A stretch of DNA of 27,487 bases from Methylococcaceae bacterium UBA4132 (GCA_002380945.1 DFWO01000200.1:1-27487), one strand, 5' to 3'. Shown: positions 14,607-24,104, counted from the stretch's first letter. Made by a program: numbers and translations. Notes: generated by a model from the sequence alone, not told the origin.

Positions 14607-15100
14607 AACATTTCCTTGCGAGGGTCTGAGTTTGATAACACGTTTTCAGTCTGTTCGCTTCTAAAATTATTTAACGCATCCTTATACTCTGGATGTTTAT
14701 TGCTAATAATTGCAGCTGCCAATAAGGCAGCATTAATCGCGCCTGCTTTACCTATCGCCAATGTACCGACAGGAATACCTGCTGGCATTTGTACGATGGA
14801 TAATAAGGAATCCATGCCATTTAAGGCTTTAGACTGTACAGGAACACCTAACACGGGAATTGCTGTTTTAGCCGCTGTCATGCCAGGTAAATGCGCGGCA
14901 CCACCTGCACCTGCAATAATGACTTCTAAGCCTTTAATTTCTGCGGTTTCCGCATAATTAAACAATTTATCGGGTGTGCGGTGTGCTGAAACCACTTCAA
15001 TTTCATGAGGAATGCCTAGATGCTCTAGCGTTTGCGCAGCAAATTGCATCGTTTCCCAGTCAGAGGTCGAGCCCATGATGATGCCAACCAGTGCTGTCAT
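14603..15100 (-). CDS. purE: N5-carboxyaminoimidazole ribonucleotide mutase
   Basis: PurE (class I) moves the carboxylate of N5-CAIR to give CAIR. The 165-residue protein shows GSTSDWETM (10-18), SAHRTPDKL (38-46) and the AGAGGAAHLPGM loop with catalytic H70. A strong AAGGAG site lies six bases before the ATG at 15098-15100. It is the first gene of a purEK pair, with a four-base overlap. The gap upstream toward recB (15101-15194) shows no riboswitch or PurR operator that I can point to. Confidence 0.97.
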   Translation of the reverse strand: MTALVGIIMGSTSDWETMQFAAQTLEHLGIPHEIEVVSAHRTPDKLFNYAETAEIKGLEVIIAGAGGAAHLPGMTAAKTAIPVLGVPVQSKALNGMDSLLSIVQMPAGIPVGTLAIGKAGAINAALLAAAIISNKHPEYKDALNNFRSEQTENVLSNSDPRKEML

Positions 15101-15194
15101 GTGTTACTCCTTGATAGTATTAACAATAATTTGGAAAAATAAGTCGGCTAGTATCGCATAAATACGCACGGTGATGTAGACATAACGAAACGTA

Positions 15195-18100
15195 TTACAC
15201 ACCAAACAAAGCTGACAATGCTTTAATGCGCTGTAAATCAGGTTTATCTTGATACACGCCGCTCATGGCTACATCAGGCAACATACCGCGTACGAACAAA
15301 TAACGTACACCGCCAAAATGGTAGTCATAATCATAATTAGGTAAGCGGTTGTGTAGATAACGATGCAATACCACTGTATAAAGCCAATATTGCAAACCGT
15401 AGTTATGTTCGCGCATAGCGAGTGTTAAGTTGGCTTCATCATAATCAGCTAAAAAGTTGGTTTTATAATCCATCACATAATAACGCCCTTGATATTCACA
15501 AATCAGGTCGATAAAACCTGTTAAATAACCGCAGAGTGTTTTACTGCTTAAGGCTTGATAAGCGGGGGTATCTTGCAACACTTTATTGATATGTTGGGCG
15601 TTCATATCCTGCATGGCTAAATAAAACGGCATTTCTTTTAAACATTGTCGTTCTGATAAATTCATTAAACAAAAATGGCTATCCGTCTCAGAGAGCGGCG
15701 TTTTTACCACGTTTTCTAATAGTTCATCGAGCATTTCAGGACGATCGAGTTTTAGGCTATAACGCTGACAGGCTTTATCGCGTAACACACTAATATCTTT
15801 ACGTTGTGCTAGGTCGTTGAAACTATGATTTTCGAGTAAATCATGAACGACGTTACCTGTATGCGCCCCTTTGGGAAGTTGTTCAAGCGTGGCGCGTGGT
15901 ATTAATAATTCGCCTTGTTCGCGAGCTTTGTCTTCGGGTAATTCTGGCGCGTCGTGTTCGCTTAATGCCGATAGTGCGGTGTAGCTACTCATTTGCCAAT
16001 GGGTATATAAATGCCGTTGCCGTTGTTTAGCGTGTAATGAATATCTAGTACGGCGTTTTTGATAACTGTCTTGTGTGTCACACAACACATCTAATAGCTG
16101 ATAAGTCATACTCTGCGGCTGTTGTTCGGCAAAATTTTGTAATATGGCTTGTTGTTCAGAAAAATCACGGTCTTTAAAATCCAGTAGCCAAGCCATTGCC
16201 GATTCATTGGGTTTTTCTTTACTGCGCACATCCACCCACGCAATATAACAGCGGTATTTAGCGCGAGTCACTGCCACATAATAGACACGCACATCTTCTG
16301 CTAATTCTTCTGTTAGGGCTTGTTCGCGGTGTTGTTCAAAGTAGTCTGAACCTAAATCCACGATAGTTTTGTCTTGTTCGTGGCAGGTGATTAATTCATT
16401 TTCTCGGTTTAAGCGGTCATTACGGTGCCAAAGACAAGGGCAAAAAACAATTGGGTATTCCAGCCCTTTTGAGCGGTGCATGGTGACAATCTGCACGGCA
16501 TCGTCATCGCTTTCTAAACGTAATTGTTGCGCTTCGGATGGGTTCGTTTTGTGCAGTGCCGCGTGTAACCAATCCAGTGTTTTATGAATGCCAAGATGGT
16601 CATTGATGGCGGCTTGGTGTGTCAATTCAATGAGATGGTAGATATTGGTCAATTGCCGTTCTACGCGCGTAGTGCGAGCAAGATGGGTGCGCACTTTTTC
16701 CTGAGTAAGCAACTTTTGCATCATTGCCATCAAGCCCAGTTTTTGCCAGTCTTGATAGTAGATTAAAAAACGGCTCATCCAGCTATCTAATGCAGTTTCG
16801 TTATTAAATAATGCGTACAAATCTTGCCCATTCAACGCAAACCAGCTCAGTGTTAAGGCTTGTTTGAGTAAGCCACTGTCGCTTGGATTAGCCACCGCGT
16901 GTAATAAGGTATGTAGTTCAACCGCTTCGGTGCTAGAAAAAATGGATTCGACACTGTTTAACACCGCAGGTACGCCCACTTCACGCAATGCCAGTTGATA
17001 ATCTTGCGCCTGCTGATTGCTACGCACCAAGATAGCAATGTCTTGTGGTTGTACGGCTTTATGTTCAGGTTGCAGTCGATAAGGCGAATTGAGCAAATGC
17101 ACGATTTCATGACAGACGGTGGCGCATAAGGTCTGCTCAGCGTCTTTTTTGCTCCAATAACCTGTTGTGCTATCGCTAGGTGGTAGTTGCCATAACACCA
17201 TTGGAGTGACAGCTTGCCCTTGCTCATCATGCAATTCACCATCGGTGACTGATTTGGCGGGTTCAACCGAATGAAACCATAAATTATCCAATAAAAAGGC
17301 TTGCTCACGTTGAAACAGCGCGTTTACTGCTTGCACCAGTTTTGGATGTGAACGCCAATTTTTGCCCAGCGTAAATTGATGTTCAGCTTGTTGTTGCGCA
17401 CTCAAATAGGAATAAATATCCGCGCCACGAAATTTATAAATCGCTTGTTTAGGGTCGCCGATGAGATATAAAAAATGACTATCTGCGGCAAACACCGCTG
17501 AAAAAATGCCCCATTGACTATCATCGGTATCTTGAAATTCATCAATCAAGGCGGCAGCAAAACGGGTGCGTAATTCCTGCGTCAATAATTCCGCTTTATC
17601 ACCGTTTAATGCCTCGGCTAAACGGGTGATTAAATTATCAAACGACAATACATTGAGTTGTTGCAAGCGTTTATCGAGTTCAATGCGTAAAGTTTCTAAC
17701 AGCATCCGACGTAACACTAAAGTGACGTGCTTTACAGCGACAGCGAGTGCGTCAAACGGCGCGGTATTGATAGCCAGCGTGGCTAAATAATTGGCTTTAC
17801 GTTCTGCCGAGGTTTGATTTTTGTTGGCTTTAAATTTAATACCATTTAATCCGTCTTGTAAGCCTTGACTGGTCAGTAACGCTAAACTGTCAGTATCAGG
17901 GATTTGTGTCCCCTGCCCTTGTAACCAATCGGCTAATAACGGATACAAGTCTTCAAACGCATTTTTATAACTGGCTTTAAATTTATCATCGTTAAAACTG
18001 GCGCGTAGCAAGGCGGCATAAATTTCTAGCTCAGTGTTTGCCATTGTCACTGTATCTTCCAAGGCTTGCAGAGTATCGTCTAAATTTTCATAGGCGGGAT

Positions 18101-18704
18101 ATACGGTGATATGCGCGGCAATCACATCAATACTGTTGAGCAGTGCGTCGGGCGTTGCATACTGAGCCGTTAATACAGCAACCTGCCATTGACTACGGTT
18201 ATAGATTTGTTCACGCCAAAAATCATCAACACAGGCTTGTTTGATACTGGCTAAATCATCGGTGAGTTCAGCATCAAATAACTGTCCACTTTCCAGCGCG
18301 TGTTCACGCAACACCCGTTGGCAAAAACTGTGAATGGTAAAAATACTAGCTTGGTCGATATTTAATAGAGCTAAATCTAAGCGTTGTTTAATTAACTCAA
18401 GGTCTATGTCCAGTTGATCTAACCAATTAATAATCGTGGCATCGCTGTTTTCATCATAGTCGGACGCGTTTAGCAGGTTTCTAGCGGCAACTAAACGGCT
18501 ACGCACGCGGTCTTTGAGTTCCTCGGTTGCCGCTTTAGTAAACGTAACGACCAATATTTTTTCAATATCAATCGCTTCTTCTACCACAAAACGCAACACC
18601 AACATGGCAATGGCATACGTTTTACCCGTTCCCGCACTGGCTTCTATCAGGTTAATGCCTTTATGTAATTCGGTTTGCGCAGAATCAAAATAGCGAGTGT
18701 GCAT
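15195..18704 (-). CDS. recB: Exodeoxyribonuclease V beta subunit
   Basis: RecB is the 3'-5' helicase and nuclease of RecBCD, which processes double-strand breaks. At 1169 residues it is close to the E. coli length. Walker A is EASAGTGKT (21-29); later helicase motifs include VTFTKAATEEL, IHSFCQRVL, LIDEFQDTD, GDPKQAIYKFRGADIY, VTMHRSKGLEYP and YYVAVTRAK. The C-terminal nuclease is intact: H in GNVVHDLLE, D1066 in TGFIDLI, and D1079-Y-K1081 in VMDYKTN, matching E. coli D1067, D1080 and K1082. The ATG at 18704 lacks a strong ribosome site. Neither recC nor recD is next to it, so those genes must lie elsewhere if the complex is complete. Confidence 0.97.
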   Translation of the reverse strand: MHTRYFDSAQTELHKGINLIEASAGTGKTYAIAMLVLRFVVEEAIDIEKILVVTFTKAATEELKDRVRSRLVAARNLLNASDYDENSDATIINWLDQLDIDLELIKQRLDLALLNIDQASIFTIHSFCQRVLREHALESGQLFDAELTDDLASIKQACVDDFWREQIYNRSQWQVAVLTAQYATPDALLNSIDVIAAHITVYPAYENLDDTLQALEDTVTMANTELEIYAALLRASFNDDKFKASYKNAFEDLYPLLADWLQGQGTQIPDTDSLALLTSQGLQDGLNGIKFKANKNQTSAERKANYLATLAINTAPFDALAVAVKHVTLVLRRMLLETLRIELDKRLQQLNVLSFDNLITRLAEALNGDKAELLTQELRTRFAAALIDEFQDTDDSQWGIFSAVFAADSHFLYLIGDPKQAIYKFRGADIYSYLSAQQQAEHQFTLGKNWRSHPKLVQAVNALFQREQAFLLDNLWFHSVEPAKSVTDGELHDEQGQAVTPMVLWQLPPSDSTTGYWSKKDAEQTLCATVCHEIVHLLNSPYRLQPEHKAVQPQDIAILVRSNQQAQDYQLALREVGVPAVLNSVESIFSSTEAVELHTLLHAVANPSDSGLLKQALTLSWFALNGQDLYALFNNETALDSWMSRFLIYYQDWQKLGLMAMMQKLLTQEKVRTHLARTTRVERQLTNIYHLIELTHQAAINDHLGIHKTLDWLHAALHKTNPSEAQQLRLESDDDAVQIVTMHRSKGLEYPIVFCPCLWHRNDRLNRENELITCHEQDKTIVDLGSDYFEQHREQALTEELAEDVRVYYVAVTRAKYRCYIAWVDVRSKEKPNESAMAWLLDFKDRDFSEQQAILQNFAEQQPQSMTYQLLDVLCDTQDSYQKRRTRYSLHAKQRQRHLYTHWQMSSYTALSALSEHDAPELPEDKAREQGELLIPRATLEQLPKGAHTGNVVHDLLENHSFNDLAQRKDISVLRDKACQRYSLKLDRPEMLDELLENVVKTPLSETDSHFCLMNLSERQCLKEMPFYLAMQDMNAQHINKVLQDTPAYQALSSKTLCGYLTGFIDLICEYQGRYYVMDYKTNFLADYDEANLTLAMREHNYGLQYWLYTVVLHRYLHNRLPNYDYDYHFGGVRYLFVRGMLPDVAMSGVYQDKPDLQRIKALSALFGV

Positions 18705-18776
18705 GAGTGCTGTTATTAGTAAGTCGATTGGCTGATCTGTTCAGCAGCCTTATAAAAAGAAGGAGCAAAGAGGCAA

Positions 18777-18808
18777 TAGCCGAAACTTAATTATAAAGTA
18801 TTCGGCTA
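18777..18808 (-). terminator. Hairpin between the exported-protein gene and recB
   Basis: TAGCCGAA (18777-18784) and TTCGGCTA (18801-18808) pair perfectly, with a short bulged extension ACT/AGT inside. On the minus strand it is followed by a pyrimidine-rich stretch (18755-18776). It would end the 119-residue gene's transcript before recB. Confidence 0.45.
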
Positions 18809-18862
18809 AGGATTAAGCGGGGTATTTAATGCGCAAGGGCTAGGCGTAAAACAAACAGCGTA

Positions 18863-19222
18863 TCAACTTTTTCCAGGTAACATACCAACAGAGCCAGGTT
18901 TAATCCGTTTACAGGTTACTACCACATCTTCTAGGTGACACTGTTTACCGCTCTTACCGCTTGAACAGTCTACACACACCGCTTTGCCGTTATCTTTTAT
19001 TTTTTCAACGTGCCAGCCGTAACCTTGTGATTGACAAAAGCGTTTACTGTATTTACTCAAATTAAACGCTTTGGAGGCTTCGGCAATGGCTTGAGGTTCT
19101 GCCGCACAAGTAGGCGATGGTAAGGTATTCGCCATTAAGTCTCGGTAAATATATTCAGTCGCAAATGTACTGCCCGAAAAAAAGCTTACTATTGCCAACA
19201 GGGTTAGGGATTTCAATTTCAT
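18863..19222 (-). CDS. Small Cys-rich exported protein of unknown function
   Basis: A 119-residue protein with a clear Sec signal peptide: MKLKSLTLL, a hydrophobic core, then cleavage probably after STFA (residue 21). The mature part has six Cys (39, 63, 83, 86, 95, 104), including a CVDC pair at 83-86, which could form three disulfides in the periplasm or bind a metal or heme-like ligand; no CxxCH is present. A strong AGAGGAG ribosome site precedes the ATG at 19220-19222. The 62-residue membrane protein lies 27 bp upstream in the same direction, so they probably share a transcript. I do not recognise the family. Confidence 0.75.
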   Translation of the reverse strand: MKLKSLTLLAIVSFFSGSTFATEYIYRDLMANTLPSPTCAAEPQAIAEASKAFNLSKYSKRFCQSQGYGWHVEKIKDNGKAVCVDCSSGKSGKQCHLEDVVVTCKRIKPGSVGMLPGKS

Positions 19223-19249
19223 GGTTTTCTCCTCTCATTATTATAATTT

Positions 19250-19438
19250 TTATTTTTCTGTACTATCGCTTAACACCCGAATATTCATCTGGGCATTTTC
19301 CTGCTCTACCTGTTGTTTAATAGGTGCGAATTTTTCGTTTTCACTTTGCTTAATCAGAAAGATAACTGTCACGATAGCAAACACAGTGCCACCTACATAC
19401 AGCCAGAATTTGTCTTTTGCTTGTTCTTCTTCGCTCAT
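19250..19438 (-). CDS. Small single-pass membrane protein (62 residues)
   Basis: The start at 19436-19438 is chosen because AAAGGTGG lies five bases upstream; an upstream in-frame start at 19492 would add 18 unneeded residues. The charged N-terminus MSEEEQAKDK precedes one helix (FWLYVGGTVFAIVTVIFLI, residues 11-29), then a polar, Gln/Glu-rich tail. The likely topology is N-in with the tail in the periplasm. It stands 27 bp ahead of the exported Cys-rich gene. No family is recognised. Confidence 0.65.
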   Translation of the reverse strand: MSEEEQAKDKFWLYVGGTVFAIVTVIFLIKQSENEKFAPIKQQVEQENAQMNIRVLSDSTEK

Positions 19439-19701
19439 TTTTTCCACCTTTATTATGTGAATTATTAATAGGTCTATCACTGCTACGATCATCGCCTAGT
19501 AGTGAATCGACACTATACGAGCGACTTAATAGCTCTGTCAATAAAATTTCGATTCGATATTAAAATCACTGTATTTTGCTTACGGTATGTTATTTGCTTT
19601 TAAATTTAATGAGGTGCAATCAATACAACATCCTAAAACAAATTCTGAGATAATAAACCTTGATTGTGCTTCCATTCCGCCTCCTTTAGCTAACACACAC
19701 A

Positions 19702-21171
19702 ATGAAAGACAAAAAAATATTTAAACCCTGTGACTTGGTCATTTTTGGTGCATTAGGCGATCTATCGCGTCGCAAATTGCTTATTTCTCTGTATCGTTTG
19801 GAAAATGCTAATCTCATTGAACCCGATACGCGTATTATTGGCGTTGATAGACACATCCATGACAATGCCCAGTTTGTTGACATTGCCCATAAAAGCTTGC
19901 AAGAGTTTTTGAATGATAAAATGGATGATGCCGTGTGGAAGCGTTTTTCTGCCCGCTTGTCATATTTAAAAATCGACTTAACGCAACTGGATCAATATCA
20001 GCAACTGCATACTGTGCTAGATACTGCCGCTAGAGTCACGGTCAATTATTTTGCCGTATCACCCTTCCTGTTCAGCAACATTTGTCAAGGCTTGGCACAA
20101 TCAGGCGTACTAACCGAAGAGTCCCGCATGGTGATGGAAAAACCCATCGGTCATGATCTGAAGTCGTCTAAAGTCATCAATGACGAAGTGGCGAAAGTTT
20201 TTACTGAAAAACAAGTATTTCGTATTGACCATTATTTGGGCAAAGAAACCGTACTGAACTTACTCGCCCTGCGTTTTGCTAATTCCATTTTCACCACTAA
20301 CTGGAATCACAACACCATCGACCACATTCAAGTGACCGTCGCAGAAGAAGTCGGTATTGAAGGACGCTGGGATTATTTCGATAAAACAGGGCAGTTGCGT
20401 GATATGTTGCAAAATCACCTGTTACAGATTCTGACCTTTATCGCGATGGAACCGCCTGTTAATCTGGAAGCTAAAAGCATCCATAATGAAAAAATCAAAG
20501 TGCTGGAAGCTTTGCGCCCCATCACGCGCCATAATGTGGATGAAAAAACCGTGCGTGGACAATACACCGCAGGTTACATGAAAGGCAAAGCCGTTCCAGG
20601 CTATTTAGAAGAAGACGGTGCGAATACTGAAAGCACCACCGAAAGTTTTGTTGCCTTGCGGGTTGATATTGATAACTGGCGGTGGGCGGGCGTACCGTTT
20701 TATCTGCGGACAGGTAAACGTATGACCAACAAACGTACCGAAATTGTCATCTATTTTAAACAATTACCGCATAACATATTCAAAGACAGTTTCCGTGAAT
20801 TACCGCCCAATAAATTAATTATTCATTTGCAACCCAATGAAGGCGTAGAAGTAGAAATACTCAATAAAATTCCTGGTATTGATGAACATATCAAAATACA
20901 AAAAACCAAGCTGGATTTAAGTTTCTCCGAAACCTTCAAAAAAAGCCGTATTTTTGGTGGTTATGAAAAACTGGTATTGGAAGCCATGCGTGGCAACCCC
21001 ACATTATTTTTAAGCCGCGAAGAAATCGAACAAGCATGGACATGGGTTGATTCCATACAAGAGGCGTGGCGACACTCAGGTGATGTACCTAAGTCCTACC
21101 CCGCTGGCACTTGCGGACCTGTTGCATCCGTTGCGTTAATTGCGCGTGATGGCAGGGCGTGGGAAGAATAA
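19702..21171 (+). CDS. zwf: Glucose-6-phosphate 1-dehydrogenase
   Basis: Zwf oxidises glucose-6-phosphate to 6-phosphogluconolactone with NADP or NAD. The 489-residue length matches the bacterial enzyme. The nucleotide-binding loop is FGALGDLSRRKL (15-26), the substrate loop EKPIG is at 146-150, the signature RIDHYLGKE at 174-182, and the catalytic His is probably H239 in LQNHLLQ. The ATG at 19702 gives the conserved CDLVIFGA opening; no clear ribosome site is seen. edd follows 64 bp downstream, past a short palindromic repeat. No 6-phosphogluconolactonase gene (pgl) lies between them, so that step must be supplied elsewhere or occur without an enzyme. Confidence 0.98.
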   Translation: MKDKKIFKPCDLVIFGALGDLSRRKLLISLYRLENANLIEPDTRIIGVDRHIHDNAQFVDIAHKSLQEFLNDKMDDAVWKRFSARLSYLKIDLTQLDQYQQLHTVLDTAARVTVNYFAVSPFLFSNICQGLAQSGVLTEESRMVMEKPIGHDLKSSKVINDEVAKVFTEKQVFRIDHYLGKETVLNLLALRFANSIFTTNWNHNTIDHIQVTVAEEVGIEGRWDYFDKTGQLRDMLQNHLLQILTFIAMEPPVNLEAKSIHNEKIKVLEALRPITRHNVDEKTVRGQYTAGYMKGKAVPGYLEEDGANTESTTESFVALRVDIDNWRWAGVPFYLRTGKRMTNKRTEIVIYFKQLPHNIFKDSFRELPPNKLIIHLQPNEGVEVEILNKIPGIDEHIKIQKTKLDLSFSETFKKSRIFGGYEKLVLEAMRGNPTLFLSREEIEQAWTWVDSIQEAWRHSGDVPKSYPAGTCGPVASVALIARDGRAWEE

Positions 21172-21178
21172 ATATTGT

Positions 21179-21209
21179 GTAGGATGGGTTAGTGTAGCGT
21201 AACCCAACG
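21179..21209. repeat. GTAGG-type palindromic repeat between zwf and edd
   Basis: GTAGGATGGGTTAG is followed by TGTAGCGTAACCCAACG; GGGTTA pairs with TAACCC. It stands in the 64-bp gap before the edd ribosome site. Confidence 0.65.
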
Positions 21210-21235
21210 ATTAGCTAATCATAGAAGGAAAAATC

Positions 21236-23056
21236 ATGCACCCCACTATAGAAAAAGTCACCAATGACATTATTGAACGCAGTCATTCTACTCGTTCTGC
21301 TTATTTGAAATACATAGACGCGCAAGCAAAAAAACAACCGATTCGTTCAGGTATGGGTTGTGGTAACTTAGCCCACGGTTTTGCGGCGTGTAGTGCAATG
21401 GAAAAAGCGGATTTAACGGGCGATAAAAAAGCCAATATCGCCATTATCACCTCTTACAACGATATGTTGTCAGCACATCAACCTTACAAAGACGCACCCG
21501 ATTTAATTAAAGCGGCGATTCGGGAAGCAGGTGGTGTGGCGCAAGTGGCAGGCGGTGTACCCGCTATGTGTGATGGTATTACCCAAGGTCAAGCGGGTAT
21601 GGAATTATCACTGTTTAGCCGTGATTTAATTGCAATGGCAACCGCGATTGGCATGAGCCACAATATGTTTGATGGCGCATTATATCTAGGTGTGTGCGAC
21701 AAAATTGTGCCTGGTTTATTAATTGGCGCGCTAAGTTTTGGTTATTTACCCTCGGTGTTTGTTCCCGCAGGTCCTATGCCTAGCGGTTTAACCAACAAAG
21801 AAAAAGCCCGCGCCCGTCAAGCCTATGCCGTCGGTAAAATTGGACGGGCAGAATTACTAGCAGCAGAATCCGCTTCCTATCACAGCCCTGGAACGTGTAC
21901 GTTTTACGGCACAGCAAACAGTAATCAAATGATGATGGAAATGATGGGCTTGCACTTACCTGGTAGTTCATTTGTTAATCCTTACACACCATTGCGTGAT
22001 GAACTGACTAAAGCCGCCGCTAAACAAGTATTGAAATTTACTGCCCTCAGTGATGATTATCGCCCGATTGCTCATGTCGTTTCAGAAAAAGCCATCGTTA
22101 ATGCCGTCATCGGGCTATTAACAACAGGCGGTTCAACTAATCACACCATGCACTTAGTCGCAATTGCTAGAGCGTCGGGTATTGTGTTGAACTGGGATGA
22201 TTTCGATAATCTGTCAAAAGTAATTCCACAATTAGCAAAAATTTATCCTAACGGTCCTGCTGACGTAAATCACTTTCATGCCGCTGGTGGTATGGGCGTA
22301 CTCATTGCTGAACTGTTAAAACACGGTTTGTTACACGAAGACATTATTGGTGTCGCTGATGAGCGCGGTATGAACAGCTACGCGCAAGAACCCAAACTCA
22401 TTGAAAATCAGCTCATCTGGGAACCCGTCCCGTCTGCCTCTTTAGACCCTGAAGTATTAAGCAGCGTAGAAAAACCCTTTGCCGCAGGTGGTGGTCTGCA
22501 CGTCATGCACGGCAATATTGGACGCGGTATTTCTAAATTGTCGGCTGTTTCCGAAGAACATCAAATTGTCCAAGCCCCTGCCGTGGTATTTGATGACCAA
22601 GAAGATATGCTTGCCGCCTTTAAACGCGGTGAACTCGAAAAAGATTTTGTCGCCGTCATTCGTTTCCAAGGTCCACGCGCTAACGGTATGCCTGAACTGC
22701 ATAAACTCACGCCGCCATTAGGTGTGTTACAAGACAAAGGTTTTAAAGTTGCCTTAGTGACCGATGGTCGTATGTCAGGCGCGTCGGGTAAAGTCCCTTC
22801 CGTGATTCATCTTTGCCCAGAATGCGAAATGGGCGGCCCTTTAGCGAAAGTATTAACAGGTGATGTAATTGCCCTGAACCTACAAACAGGCGACATTAAC
22901 GTTTTGGTCGATGAAGCTGAATTTAACGCGCGTGTGCCATTACCGAATTCTGCAAAAAATCACCATTACGGTATGGGACGCGAGATGTTTGGCGGTTTCC
23001 GTTTAGGTGCATCTTCGGCTGAAACGGGGGCGAGTAATTTGTTTATGGTGGATTGA
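21236..23056 (+). CDS. edd: Phosphogluconate dehydratase
   Basis: Edd dehydrates 6-phosphogluconate to KDPG, the first specific step of the Entner-Doudoroff path. At 606 residues it has normal length. The [4Fe-4S] ligands are visible at C154 (LGVCDKIV) and C221 (GTCTFYG), in the same places as in E. coli Edd, and CDGITQGQAGMELS (112-125) and TDGRMSGASGKVPS are the other family signatures. GAAGGAAAAATC before the ATG is a good ribosome site. It should be co-transcribed with zwf. Its usual partner eda lies 1.8 kb farther on, beyond an accessory insert. Confidence 0.98.
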   Translation: MHPTIEKVTNDIIERSHSTRSAYLKYIDAQAKKQPIRSGMGCGNLAHGFAACSAMEKADLTGDKKANIAIITSYNDMLSAHQPYKDAPDLIKAAIREAGGVAQVAGGVPAMCDGITQGQAGMELSLFSRDLIAMATAIGMSHNMFDGALYLGVCDKIVPGLLIGALSFGYLPSVFVPAGPMPSGLTNKEKARARQAYAVGKIGRAELLAAESASYHSPGTCTFYGTANSNQMMMEMMGLHLPGSSFVNPYTPLRDELTKAAAKQVLKFTALSDDYRPIAHVVSEKAIVNAVIGLLTTGGSTNHTMHLVAIARASGIVLNWDDFDNLSKVIPQLAKIYPNGPADVNHFHAAGGMGVLIAELLKHGLLHEDIIGVADERGMNSYAQEPKLIENQLIWEPVPSASLDPEVLSSVEKPFAAGGGLHVMHGNIGRGISKLSAVSEEHQIVQAPAVVFDDQEDMLAAFKRGELEKDFVAVIRFQGPRANGMPELHKLTPPLGVLQDKGFKVALVTDGRMSGASGKVPSVIHLCPECEMGGPLAKVLTGDVIALNLQTGDINVLVDEAEFNARVPLPNSAKNHHYGMGREMFGGFRLGASSAETGASNLFMVD

Positions 23057-23447
23057 TTTAAAAGGTGATTTAGAGCGCATGAGAATTGACTCGTGATATT
23101 TAAACTGTAGGCTGGGATGAGGTACGAATCCCAGCATTACGTTCGATTTTCTGGGATTCGCTTAAGGCTCATCCCAGCCTACGCGCTGGAGCGTCAACAG
23201 CGGCATTCCAACGCAGAGCATTGTAGGTTGGATTGGCACAAGCCAACCCAACAAAAACGCGATGATTAAGGTTTGCTATATTAGCAACGGTTCGAGGCAA
23301 TGTCGGGTTGCCAAAAAGCGGCAACCTGACCTACGCGGCTACATTTAGATATTTGTTACATTAATTTTAAGATGTGACAGGTTTTGGTATGTGAATGATT
23401 TTATGGTCATTTCACAATTTTAAATCAGCTACCTTTGGAGTCAAAGA
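23057..23447. repeat. 391-bp gene-free stretch filled with palindromic repeats
   Basis: The stretch after edd holds at least three GTAGG-type elements. The largest is 23107-23182: GTAGGCTGGGATGAG pairs perfectly with CTCATCCCAGCCTAC, and an inner CGAATCCCAG pairs with CTGGGATTCG. Two shorter ones are at 23223-23252 and 23301-23335, the last almost the same as the copy at 11869. A CGCTGGAGCG motif (23183-23192) also recurs near 11934. No coding frame of interest is seen. Confidence 0.8.
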
Positions 23448-24059
23448 ATGATTGATGTACTTGATCGAAAGATTCGGCAAATGCACGCCGCCCTAGCTGG
23501 ACTCGTGACCGACGACCTCTCGACAATCAAGCCACAGTTTGGTGAAGCGGATGGCCGTTATTACACAAAGGTAGATTTCAACCAAGACTCTGACGAAATC
23601 GCGTTAGCGAATGCAGCTTCGCTCCTTATCACGAACATTGCATCAATGAAAGACCACCTCAAAGTCTGGTGTAATAAGAATGGTGTAGCGTTCCACGGCG
23701 AGACCTTGATTAACAACAACCGAGCGGTCGCATTGATCCATGATCTATGGAACATAGACAAACATGCCGAATTGAATAAGCCCCCACGCTCTGGTCATAC
23801 GCCGAAGCTGCAAGACCTAAGGAAAAACTTGTTCCTTTCAAGTGGATCTGCGGCAGGTTCGGTGGTATTTTTCTCGATGGATCCTCGTACCAGAAAGATA
23901 ACCACCAGCACGTCCAGCGGCGGTTCAGTTCAACTTGCGCTCAGAGCTCAAATCGTAGACGAAAATGGAAACGTTCTTGGTGATTTCAGCAGCATCTGTA
24001 AACAAGCAGTTGATGAATGGGCAAAGGCTTTATCTTCGGCAGGTGTGCAACTTCCATGA
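23448..24059 (+). CDS. Unknown accessory protein (203 residues)
   Basis: A 203-residue soluble protein with no signal peptide or membrane helix. The start is supported by TTTGGAG upstream of the ATG. The N-terminal half looks helical and contains RAVALIHDLWNIDKH (about 92-106); the Arg-x5-His spacing and the following N-x-x-KH recall HEPN-type proteins, but this is a weak likeness. The C-terminal half (about 130-180) looks beta-rich with Ser/Gly/Thr runs (STSSGGS). Codon use and base composition are visibly more GC-rich than the adjacent hicAB, suggesting a different origin. It lies between repeats and hicAB, in the middle of the Entner-Doudoroff genes. I do not recognise the family. Confidence 0.6.
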   Translation: MIDVLDRKIRQMHAALAGLVTDDLSTIKPQFGEADGRYYTKVDFNQDSDEIALANAASLLITNIASMKDHLKVWCNKNGVAFHGETLINNNRAVALIHDLWNIDKHAELNKPPRSGHTPKLQDLRKNLFLSSGSAAGSVVFFSMDPRTRKITTSTSSGGSVQLALRAQIVDENGNVLGDFSSICKQAVDEWAKALSSAGVQLP

Positions 24060-24069
24060 AGCCCAACTC

Positions 24070-24104
24070 GTAAGATGGGTAGAGCTACAGCGAAACCCAT
24101 CACC
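24070..24104. repeat. GTAGG-type palindromic repeat, divergent
   Basis: GTAAGATGGGTAG is followed by CAGCGAAACCCATCACC; GATGGGT pairs with ACCCATC. It separates the unknown gene from hicA. Confidence 0.55.

Noticed and set aside
15101..15194. Purine riboswitch or PurR box ahead of purE
   Set aside because: No conserved purine-aptamer core or 16-bp PurR-like palindrome is visible in this 94-bp gap.
19439..19701. Possible regulatory leader or promoter in the gap before zwf
   Set aside because: No strong -10/-35 pair, riboswitch fold or operator could be pointed out; only a weak imperfect stem near 19478-19504 was seen.
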